Positions 22,500 through 30,778 of a stretch of 64,000 bases of DNA are shown here, one piece after another (positions within the stretch are counted from its first letter, which is position 1; every line of letters starts with the position of its first letter). The DNA is taken from contig NZ_CP039290.1 in assembly GCF_004798705.1 (NCBI RefSeq), positions 1-64,000 on the forward strand, given 5' to 3'. The DNA comes from Arthrobacter sp. PAMC25564. GTDB lineage: Bacteria; Actinomycetota; Actinomycetes; Actinomycetales; Micrococcaceae. Below the pieces are notes generated by a model. It was not told where the DNA came from. It searched no databases and saw only the letters and a list, made by a program, of their open reading frames with translations. The position numbers were made by a program, and so were the translations under genes.

Positions 22500-23636
22500 A
22501 TGACCACCGAAGTCGTCACGCCCAGCCTGATCCCCACCCTCCCGGGTAAGGCCTACGTCAGCGAAGAGATCTTCCGCGCGGAGCAGGAGCGGATTTTCGA
22601 GCAGATGTGGTTCTGCGCCATCCGCTCGGCCGATCTGGACAAGCCCGGCGCATGGCGGACGGCCCAGATCGGCCGTGAGAGCGTGCTGATCAGCCGCACC
22701 CGCAAGGGGGAAATCCGTGCCTTCTATAACGTCTGCCGGCACCGCGGGGTCAGACTGTGCATGGAGGAACAGGGGGAAGCCGCCCGCTCGTTCCAGTGTC
22801 CCTACCACGCCTGGACCTACGACTTTGAAGGCAAGCTCATCGCCGCCCCAAACCTCACCAAGATGCCGGACATCGACCGTGACGAGTACGGTCTCGTGAA
22901 GGTCCACATCCGCGAATACCTGGGCTACGTGTGGGTGTGCCTGGCCGACGCGCCGCCGTCTTTCGAAGAGGATGTCATGGGCGCGATTGAAGAACGGCTC
23001 GGCACCCTGCAGGCGGTGGAGGACTATGACATCGCCAACCTGAGCCTGGGCCGCCGCATCCGGTATGACGTCAAAGCCAACTGGAAGCTCATCATCGAGA
23101 ACTTCATGGAGTGCTACCACTGCGCCACTATCCACCCCGAGCTCACAGAGGTCCTGCCGGAATTTGCCGACGGCCTTGCCGCACAGTACTTTGTAGGCCA
23201 CGGCGCCGAATTCGGCGAGTCGATCAAGGGCTTCACCATTGACGGCTCGGAAGGGCTGGACCGGATTCCGGGCGTCGGGGAGGATCAGGACCGACGGTAC
23301 TACGCGGTAACCATCAAGCCGACGGTCTTTGTCAACCTCGTTCCGGACCATGTGATCATCCACCGCATGTTCCCCATGGCCGCCGACCACACCATCGTTG
23401 AATGCGACTGGCTGTACCTCCCCAGCGTCGTGGAAAGCGGCAAGGATGTCAGCGCCTCGGTGGAGCTCTTCCACCGGGTAAACGAGCAGGACTTCGACGC
23501 CTGCGAGCGCTGCCAACCGGCCATGGGCTCAAAGGTCTACGCCAAGGGTGGCGTACTGGTGCCGAGCGAACACCACATCGGCGCGTTCCATGAGTGGGTA
23601 CAGGAGAAGGTGGGGGATGCCATCCCCTGGGTCTGA
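22500..23636 (+). CDS. gbcA: Rieske oxygenase, glycine betaine demethylase-like
   Basis: A 378-residue terminal oxygenase that would convert glycine betaine to dimethylglycine plus formaldehyde. The Rieske cluster ligands are C79/H81 (NVCRHRG) and C100/H103 (FQCPYHAW). The mononuclear iron site is in NWKLIIENFMECYHCATIHP with H207 and H212. The overall motif pattern and the neighbours match GbcA/stachydrine-demethylase-type enzymes. Unlike the classic GbcA-GbcB pair, the electron donor here is split into a reductase and a separate Rieske ferredoxin. ATG at 22500 follows AGAGGAG. Carnitine or stachydrine as substrate cannot be excluded. Confidence 0.9.
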   Translation: MTTEVVTPSLIPTLPGKAYVSEEIFRAEQERIFEQMWFCAIRSADLDKPGAWRTAQIGRESVLISRTRKGEIRAFYNVCRHRGVRLCMEEQGEAARSFQCPYHAWTYDFEGKLIAAPNLTKMPDIDRDEYGLVKVHIREYLGYVWVCLADAPPSFEEDVMGAIEERLGTLQAVEDYDIANLSLGRRIRYDVKANWKLIIENFMECYHCATIHPELTEVLPEFADGLAAQYFVGHGAEFGESIKGFTIDGSEGLDRIPGVGEDQDRRYYAVTIKPTVFVNLVPDHVIIHRMFPMAADHTIVECDWLYLPSVVESGKDVSASVELFHRVNEQDFDACERCQPAMGSKVYAKGGVLVPSEHHIGAFHEWVQEKVGDAIPWV

Positions 23637-23694
23637 GCCCGGATTGCCGCCGAGGGCCCGCCCAACCCCAAGGTTGCGGCGGGTCCTCCGCCGG

Positions 23695-24504
23695 TTAATG
23701 CCCGGTGTAGCCCATCTTGGCGCTGATCTGAAGTCCCGCCTGTTTCAGCGCCTCGAGAAGTCCCGGCGCCTTCTCCGGATCAAAGCGGAAAGCCGGCCCG
23801 GAGATGCTGACCGCGCCGATCACCGCCCCTACGTGATTGTGCACGGGCACGGACATCGAGTTGAGCCCGATTTCGAATTCCTCCCGCACCACCCCGTAGC
23901 CGTTGCGGGCGACATCGAGCAGCTGGCTTTCAAGCTTGTGCCGGTTGGTGATGGTGCGCGGGGTGCGGGCCGGCAGCCCTGTCTCCTTGAGGATCCGGTC
24001 CCGTTCATCCGCGGAGAGCGCGGCCAGCAGGACTTTCCCGCTTGAGGTCGCGTGCAGCGGCGTCAGGCTGCCCACCCAGTCATACATGGCCAGCGTAGAC
24101 GGTCCCATGGCCTGGTCCACGTTGACCGCGTAGTTGGAACGCAAGACGGCGAGGTTCACTGTCTCCTTGAATTCCTCGGCGAGGCTTTCCAGCAGGGGGC
24201 GTGCCTCGCGGACCAGGCTGAGGCGGCCGGGGATGGAGCTGGCCAGCCTCAGGATGCCGAAGCCCAGCTGGTATTTCCCGCGTTCACTGTTCTGGTGGAC
24301 CATTTCCCTGCCCACCAGTGAACCCAGCAGCCGGGAAACGGTGGACTTATGGATGCCCATCTCCTCGGCGATTTCGCTCACCCCGGCGTGGCCATCCCGC
24401 GCCAGGATCTCCAGGACCGCAATGGCCCGGTCCACGGACTGGACACCGCCGTGCTGGCCTGTCTCCGCATCGATGTCCGAGTCGGGGTCATTGTTCGAAG
24501 CCAT
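23695..24504 (-). CDS. IclR-family regulator of the betaine island
   Basis: A 269-residue IclR protein. The N-terminal winged helix reads SVDRAIAVLEILARDGHAGV then GIHKSTVSRLLGSLVGREMV. The C-terminal ligand domain has LHATSSGKVLLAALS and YGVVREEFEIGLNSMSVPVH. The start is ATG at 24504 (preceded by GAGAG); a TTG fifteen bases upstream is an alternative. It is convergent with the betaine oxygenase and is the nearest regulator to the two divergent catabolic units. Palindromes with ACGCAA arms near 21059-21186 and a related half-site near 24618 in front of this gene are candidate binding sites. Confidence 0.9.
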   Translation of the reverse strand: MASNNDPDSDIDAETGQHGGVQSVDRAIAVLEILARDGHAGVSEIAEEMGIHKSTVSRLLGSLVGREMVHQNSERGKYQLGFGILRLASSIPGRLSLVREARPLLESLAEEFKETVNLAVLRSNYAVNVDQAMGPSTLAMYDWVGSLTPLHATSSGKVLLAALSADERDRILKETGLPARTPRTITNRHKLESQLLDVARNGYGVVREEFEIGLNSMSVPVHNHVGAVIGAVSISGPAFRFDPEKAPGLLEALKQAGLQISAKMGYTGH

Positions 24505-24639
24505 GGTCCATACTCTCAAGTAGTGTGCGGCTTGCCTACCTACTGCACGAAGGCCTGAAGCGCCCTTGCCGTAGTCCCATGTTTTCGATCCTAAGCCGTC
24601 CTGCGCCAGGGACCCCTATTGCGTTACGCGGCCGGAACT
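24505..24639. promoter_or_regulatory. Upstream region of the IclR gene with an ACGCAA-like half-site
   Basis: No gene. ATTGCGTTACGCGG at 24618-24631 resembles one arm of the palindrome at 21172-21186 and could mediate autoregulation. Confidence 0.4.
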
Positions 24640-25011
24640 CAGTGAAGGCCGTTGCTTTGGGCCATCGCGATCGCTTCGGAGCCGGACGAGGCACCTACCT
24701 TCCGGCAGATGCTTCGGTAGGTGCGGTGGCCGCGGGCGGCGAGCAGGTATCTGAGCCGGTAGCCGGTGATTTCGCGGGCGATGCGGCGGGTCGCTTCGGT
24801 GGGCCCGTTGGAGGCGCCGTTGGTGTCGAAGTAGGCCAGGATCGCGGACTTCCATGCGCGCATGGTCCGGCCGAGCCGGGATGGGGCAGGTCGGGAACGA
24901 CGTGATCACTTCGGTGACGAGTTCCCGGGCCGCGCTCCGGGCGGTGAACCCGGTGCCGCGTTCCCTGAGCCAGTCGGAGTACCGCGCCGGTCCGAAGCTT
25001 TTCGGCTTCAC
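24640..25011 (-). pseudogene. ISL3-family transposase remnant, frameshifted and internally deleted
   Basis: One frame reads RELVTEVITSFPTCPIP; the next reads MRAWKSAILAYFDTNGASNG then PTEATRRIAREITGYRLRYL. The segment W-x-AILAYFDTxGASNGPTEA is characteristic of the C-terminal part of ISL3 transposases. The usual residues after TEA are deleted and the frame changes once, so it is dead. At 25067-25086 GGGCTCGTTGTGAAGTCG resembles an ISL3 terminal repeat, but that is from memory. Confidence 0.65.
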
Positions 25012-25107
25012 ACCCGCGGTGAAATGGCGATGCCAATCGTCGGTATTTCACCCGTTATGGGCAGGAAAGGGCTCGTTGTGAAGTCGCCATGAGAGTTCAT
25101 GGAAATA

Positions 25108-25759
25108 TTAGCTGCTTATGATCTGACCCGGTCCTACCGGGATGGGGCGAAGATCGCCGGTGAAGTAATGCTGGATTGTCGGGGCGATGAGCGCGGTGAT
25201 CTCATCATGGCTGGCGGTCGCCAACGGTTCGAGCCTGACGAGGTACCGGACGATGACCAGTCCCATCAGCTGGCTTGCAACAAGCGCCCCGCGCAGCCTG
25301 GCGGTCCCCGTGTCAGCTTCCAGATCCGCCATCACGGGGCCCAGGATGCGGCGGCGTAAAACCTCACGCATCAATAACGAATCGACGCCTGATCCCACGG
25401 CTTTGCCGACCAGGGCCAGCATCGCGGATTGCGCCGGTGAATCCCAGACCTTGAGCAGGGTCCGCACGATGGCCTCCCCGCGCTCTGCCGGGGCTGTTCT
25501 GATGACCTGCGCAAGTTCATCCTCAGGCACCACCGGCAGCTCTACGCACGCGTTGAACAGATCCTCCTTGCGCGGGAAGAGTTCGTGGACCACCGGCTCG
25601 TTCACGGCTGCCGCGCGCGATCTGACCATATTCCACGGCCCCGACCCCATACTCTGCAAACAGGGCCCGCGCAGAGTCAAGGATCCTTTCACGGGCGCCC
25701 CCGTCGGTACCGCCCCCGTTAGAAGCAATGTCCCCGGGGTCGGGCCCGGGAGTCCACAT
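25108..25759 (-). pseudogene. TetR-family regulator split by a frameshift
   Basis: The first frame gives RERILDSARALFAEYGVGAV then EYGQIAR; a second frame continues AAVNEPVVHELFPRKEDLFN. Together they make a normal TetR DNA-binding domain and a ligand domain of about 150 residues ending in PTIQHYFTG. The break is inside a CGCGCGC run (about 25610-25625 on the plus strand); one extra base explains it. This is either a real pseudogene or a sequencing slip. The likely start is ATG at 25759. It is divergent from the SPW-repeat gene only 16 bases away. Confidence 0.8.
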
Positions 25760-25775
25760 TACAGAGGTGGTTTCG

Positions 25776-26180
25776 ATGAAGAAATGGACGCGCTGGCAGG
25801 ACTGGGTCACGGTTGTTGCCGGGCTCTTCGCTGCCCTGTCGGTCATCTGGACCAAGGCAGCCGGTTCCTCGACTTCCTTGATGCTCGTGTTCGGCGCTTT
25901 GCTGATCATCAGCGGCGTCATCAATCTGGCCATGCTCGGAACGCCGGCCATGGAGTGGATCCAGGCGGCCTTTGGCGCCCTGTTGTTCCTTTCTCCCTGG
26001 TTCGGTTCCTATGCCATGCAAACCGGCGTCGCCCGGACCTCCTGGATCACCGGCCTGGTGGCGCTTGTCGTCACCGCGATGGCGATCAAGCCCAGCACCG
26101 AGGAACATCGGCATCATTCGCTCAGCCCGTCGCACGAAGCTGCGGAAACACTGAACCACATCGACCGGCGGGGGCCCTGA
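25776..26180 (+). CDS. SPW-repeat membrane protein
   Basis: A 134-residue protein with four hydrophobic helices. It has WQDWVTVVAGLFAALSVIW near the start and LFLSPWFGSYA in the third helix, the SPW motif that names this small integral-membrane family. The tail is charged and histidine-rich (EEHRHHSLS). The start ATG at 25776 follows AGAGGTGG. It is divergent from the broken TetR gene, which may have controlled it. The biological role of the family is not known to me. Confidence 0.8.
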   Translation: MKKWTRWQDWVTVVAGLFAALSVIWTKAAGSSTSLMLVFGALLIISGVINLAMLGTPAMEWIQAAFGALLFLSPWFGSYAMQTGVARTSWITGLVALVVTAMAIKPSTEEHRHHSLSPSHEAAETLNHIDRRGP

Positions 26181-26212
26181 GTGCACCCGCCGACTCCTCG
26201 ACCGCCCGGCCA

Positions 26213-26240
26213 GGGGGAAGGAAACGATTACTTCCCCCTT
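26213..26240 (+). terminator. Terminator-like hairpin after the SPW gene
   Basis: GGGGGAAG (26213-26220) pairs with CTTCCCCC (26231-26238) around a ten-base loop. The T-run is short (TTC). Confidence 0.6.
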
Positions 26241-26317
26241 CAGACCTGCCGAAGAATTCAGCCCCCCCTGTTATGAAGCGAGGCGATCGGCCTGAGTATC
26301 TCAACGCATTCCTGAGG

Positions 26318-26382
26318 AACACGACAGGAGCCGGAAGCCCTCTTAAAACGCCGACATAACTGAAAATGAGCGCGACTGTAGC
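26318..26382 (-). mobile_element. Second IS701-like end, opposite orientation
   Basis: On the minus strand this copy begins CTACAGTCGCG and carries GGCGTTTTAA and GGGCTTCCGGCTCCTGTCG, matching 6050-6112 at about 85% identity. Homology stops after GTGTT and no transposase follows. The outer end points to higher coordinates, the reverse of the copy at 6050. The rest of the 26241-26481 gap holds no gene. Confidence 0.6.
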
Positions 26383-26481
26383 AGTAGGCAGCACCGAATG
26401 CTTTGCCTCCTCCCGTGTCCTGGGAAACCCGAGGCAGGCCCGGCCATTGTCTTTTGCGGAGCCGTCCATAAGCCTTAGGGA

Positions 26482-27768
26482 ATGGAACGGCCCGGCCGGA
26501 AGTCGCCAGAGACATCACAGGACGACCCTTCTCCCGTGGCGCCCGGCACGAAGAGGCGCCTCAACTGGGGTCCGGTGCTCGGGTTCGGCCTCGTCAGCCT
26601 GGCCACCGACCTTGTCTCCGACGGCGCCCGTCCGCTGGCGGGCCCCCTGCTCGCCCAGTTGGGGGCCTCCGCTCTGCTCGTCGGCCTCGTCACGGGAGGC
26701 GCGGAGGCCGCCGCGCAAGGACTCCGGCTCGTGTTCGGGCCATGGGCGGACCGCACCCGCCAGTACTGGACCTTCACGATGGCGGGGTACGCGCTGACCG
26801 CGGTCTGTGTCCCCTTGCTCGCGTTCACGCCCGGGATAGGCGCTGCCGGCTTGGTTCTGGCCAGTGTGCTCATCATCGGCGACCGGGTGGGCAAGGCCGT
26901 CCGCAGCCCGGCGAAGACCGTCCTGCTGGCTGCCGTCGCCAAGCCCGTTGGCCGGGGCCGCGGCTTCGCGGTCCACAAGTCCCTGGACCTGGCCGGAGCC
27001 CTGCTCGGGCCGCTGATCGTCGCGGCGGTGCTGGCCGCCACCGGAGTGGTGTCGGTGGCCTTCGCGGTGCTGGCCATTCCGGCGGCGCTGGCACTCGTGC
27101 TGCTGGGATGGCTGCGACGCCGGGTCCAGGGTCCGGGCGGTGGCCTGCCAGCAACGGCGGGCACCGGCGTCGGGCCCCTGGGCGATGCCGGTAACGGCCC
27201 CGCGGCCAAGACGGCGTCGTTGTTCTCCGGAGTCTTCATCAGGTTCGCCCTCGCCGCGTTCTTCTGGAGTGCCGGACTGGTCGCTTTCGGCGTCATCTCG
27301 TTCCACCTCACCACCGCCGTGGCCGTGCCCGTGTCCGTGGTTCCGCTGCTGTATGCCGGCGCCATGGGCGCGGCCGCCCTTGGCGCGCTCGCCAGCGGTG
27401 TCCTGTATGACCGTGCCGGCGGCGCCGTCCTGCTGGTGATGCCCTTGCTGATAGCCGCCGTCCCGGTGCTCGCCCTGGCACCGGGCGCCGCATTGGTCCT
27501 GGCCGGCGTGCTGATCTGGGGCGTCGCCACCGGCATCCAGGACTCCACGGTCAAGGCCCTCGTCGCGGACCTGGTGCCGGAACACCGGCAGGGGACGGCG
27601 TACGGCGTCTTCGCGGCCTTCGAGGGGGGCGGCGCGCTGGCCGGCGGGGCGCTTTACGGTGCGCTCTACGACGCACGGCCGTTGCTCATCGCGGCGGTGG
27701 CCGGACTGCAGGCCGTTGCCCTCATCCTGCTCCTCGTGAGCCTCGCTGCGCGCGACGCCAAGGCTTGA
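26482..27768 (+). CDS. MFS transporter, 12-helix
   Basis: A 428-residue major-facilitator protein. It has about 12 hydrophobic helices, with LVFGPWADRTRQYW between helices 2 and 3 and VPEHRQGTAYGVFAAFEGGG near helix 11. It opens with a charged 25-residue cytoplasmic tail. The ATG at 26482 is very close to AGGGA, so the real start may differ slightly. It appears to be a single-gene unit between IS debris and the creatine genes. The substrate cannot be inferred; an export role is a guess. Confidence 0.75.
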   Translation: MERPGRKSPETSQDDPSPVAPGTKRRLNWGPVLGFGLVSLATDLVSDGARPLAGPLLAQLGASALLVGLVTGGAEAAAQGLRLVFGPWADRTRQYWTFTMAGYALTAVCVPLLAFTPGIGAAGLVLASVLIIGDRVGKAVRSPAKTVLLAAVAKPVGRGRGFAVHKSLDLAGALLGPLIVAAVLAATGVVSVAFAVLAIPAALALVLLGWLRRRVQGPGGGLPATAGTGVGPLGDAGNGPAAKTASLFSGVFIRFALAAFFWSAGLVAFGVISFHLTTAVAVPVSVVPLLYAGAMGAAALGALASGVLYDRAGGAVLLVMPLLIAAVPVLALAPGAALVLAGVLIWGVATGIQDSTVKALVADLVPEHRQGTAYGVFAAFEGGGALAGGALYGALYDARPLLIAAVAGLQAVALILLLVSLAARDAKA

Positions 27769-27788
27769 GGCAGCGAACGCACTTTTGA

Positions 27789-27805
27789 ATGCAACTCCGT
27801 TGCAT
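27789..27805. promoter_or_regulatory. Distal palindromic operator for the creatine operon
   Basis: ATGCAAC-TCC-GTTGCAT is a perfect 7+7 inverted repeat. A further GCAAC half-site follows at 27811. It is repeated in the core promoter 138 bases downstream, as expected for an IclR-type regulator such as the one at 30779. Confidence 0.7.
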
Positions 27806-27894
27806 CTAAAGCAACAAAGATTCCAGTGTAGGAAATTGATGGGGCAGATTCCCCGTTCATTGGATCAAACTTGCGCGCTTGTCCAGAAAAACCA

Positions 27895-27952
27895 TTGACC
27901 GTGACCGGCGACACATTCTAAACTGATGCAACGCTGTTGCAATTTATGCAAC
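27895..27952 (+). promoter_or_regulatory. Creatine-operon promoter overlapped by palindromic operator
   Basis: TTGACC (27895-27900), an 18-base spacer and TAAACT (27919-27924) form the promoter. ATGCAACGCTGTTGCA (27926-27941) covers the expected start site, and a third ATGCAAC arm follows at 27946. A protein bound here should block transcription initiation. Confidence 0.65.
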
Positions 27953-27975
27953 CCCAACTCCTCTTGGTGGATCCC

Positions 27976-29382
27976 ATGAAAAACGAATCACCCTCATTCT
28001 CCGCCGCCGTCGCGACACAGAAGTCGCGCACCGAACCCGGCGCCGAACACCAGTCGACACCTGACAGTTACCCCCTTCTCCAGACCACGCCCGGCCACGG
28101 AGACGGCATCAGCAGGGAAACCCGCCGGCGGGTGATTGCTGCCAGCTTCATCGGTAACTTCGTTGAATGGTTTGACTACGCGGTGTACGGCTACCTGGCC
28201 GCAACAATCGCCACGGTCTTCTTCCCCGAATCCAATCCCCAGACCGGGCTTCTGCTGACGTTCGCGCTGTTTGCCATATCTTTCCTGGTGCGGCCGCTCG
28301 GCGGTTTCGTCTGGGGCCACATCGGCGACAAGGTCGGGCGCCGGACCGCACTTTCCCTGTCAATCCTGATCATGTCCGGAGCGACGTTCTGCATCGCCCT
28401 GATACCGGGGTTCAACTCGATCGGCATCTGGGCCCCCATCCTGCTCCTGGTCGTCCGGGTCGCCCAGGGCTTCTCCGCTTCCGGTGAATACGCCGGAGCG
28501 TCCGCGTTCCTGGTGGAGTACGCCCCGGCCAACAAGCGCGGCCTGTACGCCGCGGTCGTCCCCGCCAGCACGGCCGCCGGCCTGCTCCTCGGCTCCCTGC
28601 TCGCGGGCCTGCTGACAGTCCTGCTCAGCTCCGATGCAATGCAAAGCTGGGGGTGGCGTCTTCCGTTCCTGCTGGCGGCCCCGATGGGCCTGATCGGACG
28701 TTACATCCGCACCAAGCTCGAAGACACCCCGGTGTTCCGCGAACTGGCAGCCGAGGACCATGCCATCAAGGCACCGGTATCCAGCCTGTTCCGGAACCAC
28801 TGGCGCCTGCTGCTGAAGGCGGTCGGAGCAGTGCTGCTCAACGCCGTCGGCTTCTACGTGATCCTCAGCTACATGCCCACGTACCTGTCCTCGGAACTGG
28901 GTCTCGGAAAAGCCGAATCCTTCCTGGCCACCACGATCGCCCTGGTGACGTACATCGGGTTCATCTTCCTGACCGGAATGCTCTCGGACCGCTTCGGCCG
29001 CAAGAAGGTACTCATCGCAGCATCCATCACCTTCATCGTGCTGACCGTGCCGGCCTTCGCCCTGCTGGGCACCGGAAACTTCCTGATCATCGTCCTGGTC
29101 CAGATCCTGCTCGGCGCAATGCTCACCCTCAATGACGGCACGCTGCCCAGCTTCCTGGCCGAAATGTTCCCGACCCGCGTCCGCTACAGCGGCTTCGCCG
29201 TCAGCTTCAACCTCTCCAACGCGCTCTTCGGCGGCACAGCCCCCTTCGTGGCCACCCTCCTGATCGCCGCCACGCACAACAATCTGGCCCCGGCCTGGTA
29301 CCTGGCCGCAGCCGCAGTCATCTCCCTGATCGCCGTCGCACTCTCCCGCGAAACCAGCAAAGAACCACTGCGCCACGAATAG
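27976..29382 (+). CDS. MFS permease of the metabolite:H+ symporter type, probable creatine uptake
   Basis: A 468-residue 12-helix transporter of the MHS (ProP/ShiA/PcaK-like) group. Typical signs are FIGNFVEWFDYAVYGYLAAT at helix 1, RPLGGFVWGHIGDKVGRRTA between helices 2 and 3, and the SASGEYAGASAFLVEYAP stretch. ATG at 27976 is chosen because GGTGG precedes it; a TTG at 27937 lies inside the operator and is unlikely. The gene directly precedes creatinase, so creatine is the best guess for its substrate; betaine or related zwitterions are alternatives. Uptake would be driven by the proton gradient. Confidence 0.85.
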   Translation: MKNESPSFSAAVATQKSRTEPGAEHQSTPDSYPLLQTTPGHGDGISRETRRRVIAASFIGNFVEWFDYAVYGYLAATIATVFFPESNPQTGLLLTFALFAISFLVRPLGGFVWGHIGDKVGRRTALSLSILIMSGATFCIALIPGFNSIGIWAPILLLVVRVAQGFSASGEYAGASAFLVEYAPANKRGLYAAVVPASTAAGLLLGSLLAGLLTVLLSSDAMQSWGWRLPFLLAAPMGLIGRYIRTKLEDTPVFRELAAEDHAIKAPVSSLFRNHWRLLLKAVGAVLLNAVGFYVILSYMPTYLSSELGLGKAESFLATTIALVTYIGFIFLTGMLSDRFGRKKVLIAASITFIVLTVPAFALLGTGNFLIIVLVQILLGAMLTLNDGTLPSFLAEMFPTRVRYSGFAVSFNLSNALFGGTAPFVATLLIAATHNNLAPAWYLAAAAVISLIAVALSRETSKEPLRHE

Positions 29383-29442
29383 TCCGGCCCGCCCCAACTT
29401 TCCCCACCCATAAGAACAGCACCAAAGAAGGACATCACCATC

Positions 29443-30699
29443 ATGACCACCACAGCATCAACGAACGCCTCGAACGTCTCTGAACTGGAGCGCCTGAAGG
29501 TCCTGCACAACGGGCAGAAGGAAAAGCTGACCTTCTCCAACGCCGAATTTGAGCGCCGGCTCAGCGGACTGCGGTCGATCATGGCAGCGAAGGACCTGGA
29601 CGCCGTTGTGCTGACCAGCTACCACTCCATCAAGTACTACTCCGATTTCCTCTTCACATACTTCGGCCGTTCCTACGCCATGGTGGTCACCAAAGACGAC
29701 ACCGTGACCGTCACCGCCAACATCGACGCCGGCATGCCGTGGCGCCGCAGCTACGGCGACAACGTGGTCTACACCGACTGGCGCCGGGACAACTACATCT
29801 TCGCCATCCAGGAAGCCCTGCGCACCCGCGGCATCAACCCCCGCCGCCTGGGCGTCGAAGACGATTCGCTCCCGCTGGACAACCGCAACAAGATCCAGGC
29901 CGCGTTCGACGGCGCCACCCTCGTCGACGTCGCCCAGGCCGCCATGCGCCAGCGCATGATCAAGTCCGCCGAAGAAATCGCCGTCATCAAACACGGCGCA
30001 CGCATCGGCGACCTGGGCGGGGAAGCCATCCGCAACGCCATCACCACCGGCATCACCGAATACGAAGTCGCCCTGATCGGCACCGAAGCGATGGTCCACG
30101 AGATTGCCCGGACCTTCCCGGACTCCGAAATCCGCGACACCTGGGTCTGGTTCCAGTCCGGCATCAACACCGACGGCGCCCACAACTGGGCCACCACCCG
30201 CAAGCTCCAGGAACACGACATCCTGTCGCTGAACTGCTTCCCGATGACCTCCGGCTACTACACCGCGCTGGAACGGACCCTGTTCCTGGGCGAGCCCGAC
30301 GCCCGCTCCCTGGAACTGTGGAACATCAACGTCGAGGTCCACAAGCGCGGCCTGGAACTGATCAAACCCGGCGCGGTCTGCAAGGACATCGCCGCCGAAC
30401 TCAACGAGATCTACGTCTCCCACGGGCTGCTGGCGAACCGGACCTTCGGCTACGGGCGCTCCTTCGGCGTCCTGAGCCACTACTACGGCCGGGAAGCCGG
30501 CCTGGAGCTCCGCGAGGACATCGACACCGTGCTGGAACCGGGCATGGTCGTCTCCATGGAACCGATGATCACCGTCCTGGACGGTGCGCCCGGCGCCGGC
30601 GGCTACCGCGAGCACGACATCCTCGTGGTCGGCGACGACGGCGCCGAAAACATCACCAAATTCCCCTTCGGCCCGGAACACAACATCATCAGCGCCTGA
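29443..30699 (+). CDS. Creatinase (creatine amidinohydrolase)
   Basis: Hydrolyses creatine to sarcosine and urea. The 418-residue protein has the pita-bread fold of the M24/aminopeptidase P family, in which creatinase works without metal. Recognisable stretches are YHSIKYYSDFLFTYFGRSYA near residue 60, FQSGINTDGAHNWATTRKL with the likely catalytic histidine, FGYGRSFGVLSHYYGREAGL, and the ending GGYREHDILVV and ENITKFPFGPEHNI. These are the pattern of Pseudomonas and Arthrobacter creatinases rather than Xaa-Pro peptidases. ATG at 29443. The product sarcosine joins the pathway that also drains the betaine island. Confidence 0.93.
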   Translation: MTTTASTNASNVSELERLKVLHNGQKEKLTFSNAEFERRLSGLRSIMAAKDLDAVVLTSYHSIKYYSDFLFTYFGRSYAMVVTKDDTVTVTANIDAGMPWRRSYGDNVVYTDWRRDNYIFAIQEALRTRGINPRRLGVEDDSLPLDNRNKIQAAFDGATLVDVAQAAMRQRMIKSAEEIAVIKHGARIGDLGGEAIRNAITTGITEYEVALIGTEAMVHEIARTFPDSEIRDTWVWFQSGINTDGAHNWATTRKLQEHDILSLNCFPMTSGYYTALERTLFLGEPDARSLELWNINVEVHKRGLELIKPGAVCKDIAAELNEIYVSHGLLANRTFGYGRSFGVLSHYYGREAGLELREDIDTVLEPGMVVSMEPMITVLDGAPGAGGYREHDILVVGDDGAENITKFPFGPEHNIISA

Positions 30700-30730
30700 C
30701 ACCCCGCGGCCCGGAAGCATAACCGCAAGG

Positions 30731-30764
30731 AAGCGGCGCCACGTCCACCGTGGCGCCGCTTTTC
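30731..30764 (+). terminator. Strong terminator between creatinase and IclR genes
   Basis: AGCGGCGCCACG pairs perfectly with CGTGGCGCCGCT around TCCAC, followed by TTTTC. It separates the catabolic unit from the regulator. Confidence 0.88.
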
Positions 30765-30778
30765 GGCTCCCATACGGA

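Noticed and set aside
27937..27975. TTG start for the MHS permease inside the operator
   Set aside because: It would begin within the palindrome at the predicted transcription start; ATG at 27976 has GGTGG in front.
27976..29382. Calling the MHS permease a betaine transporter
   Set aside because: It sits directly before creatinase and behind operators matching the creatine-side IclR gene; betaine remains only an alternative.
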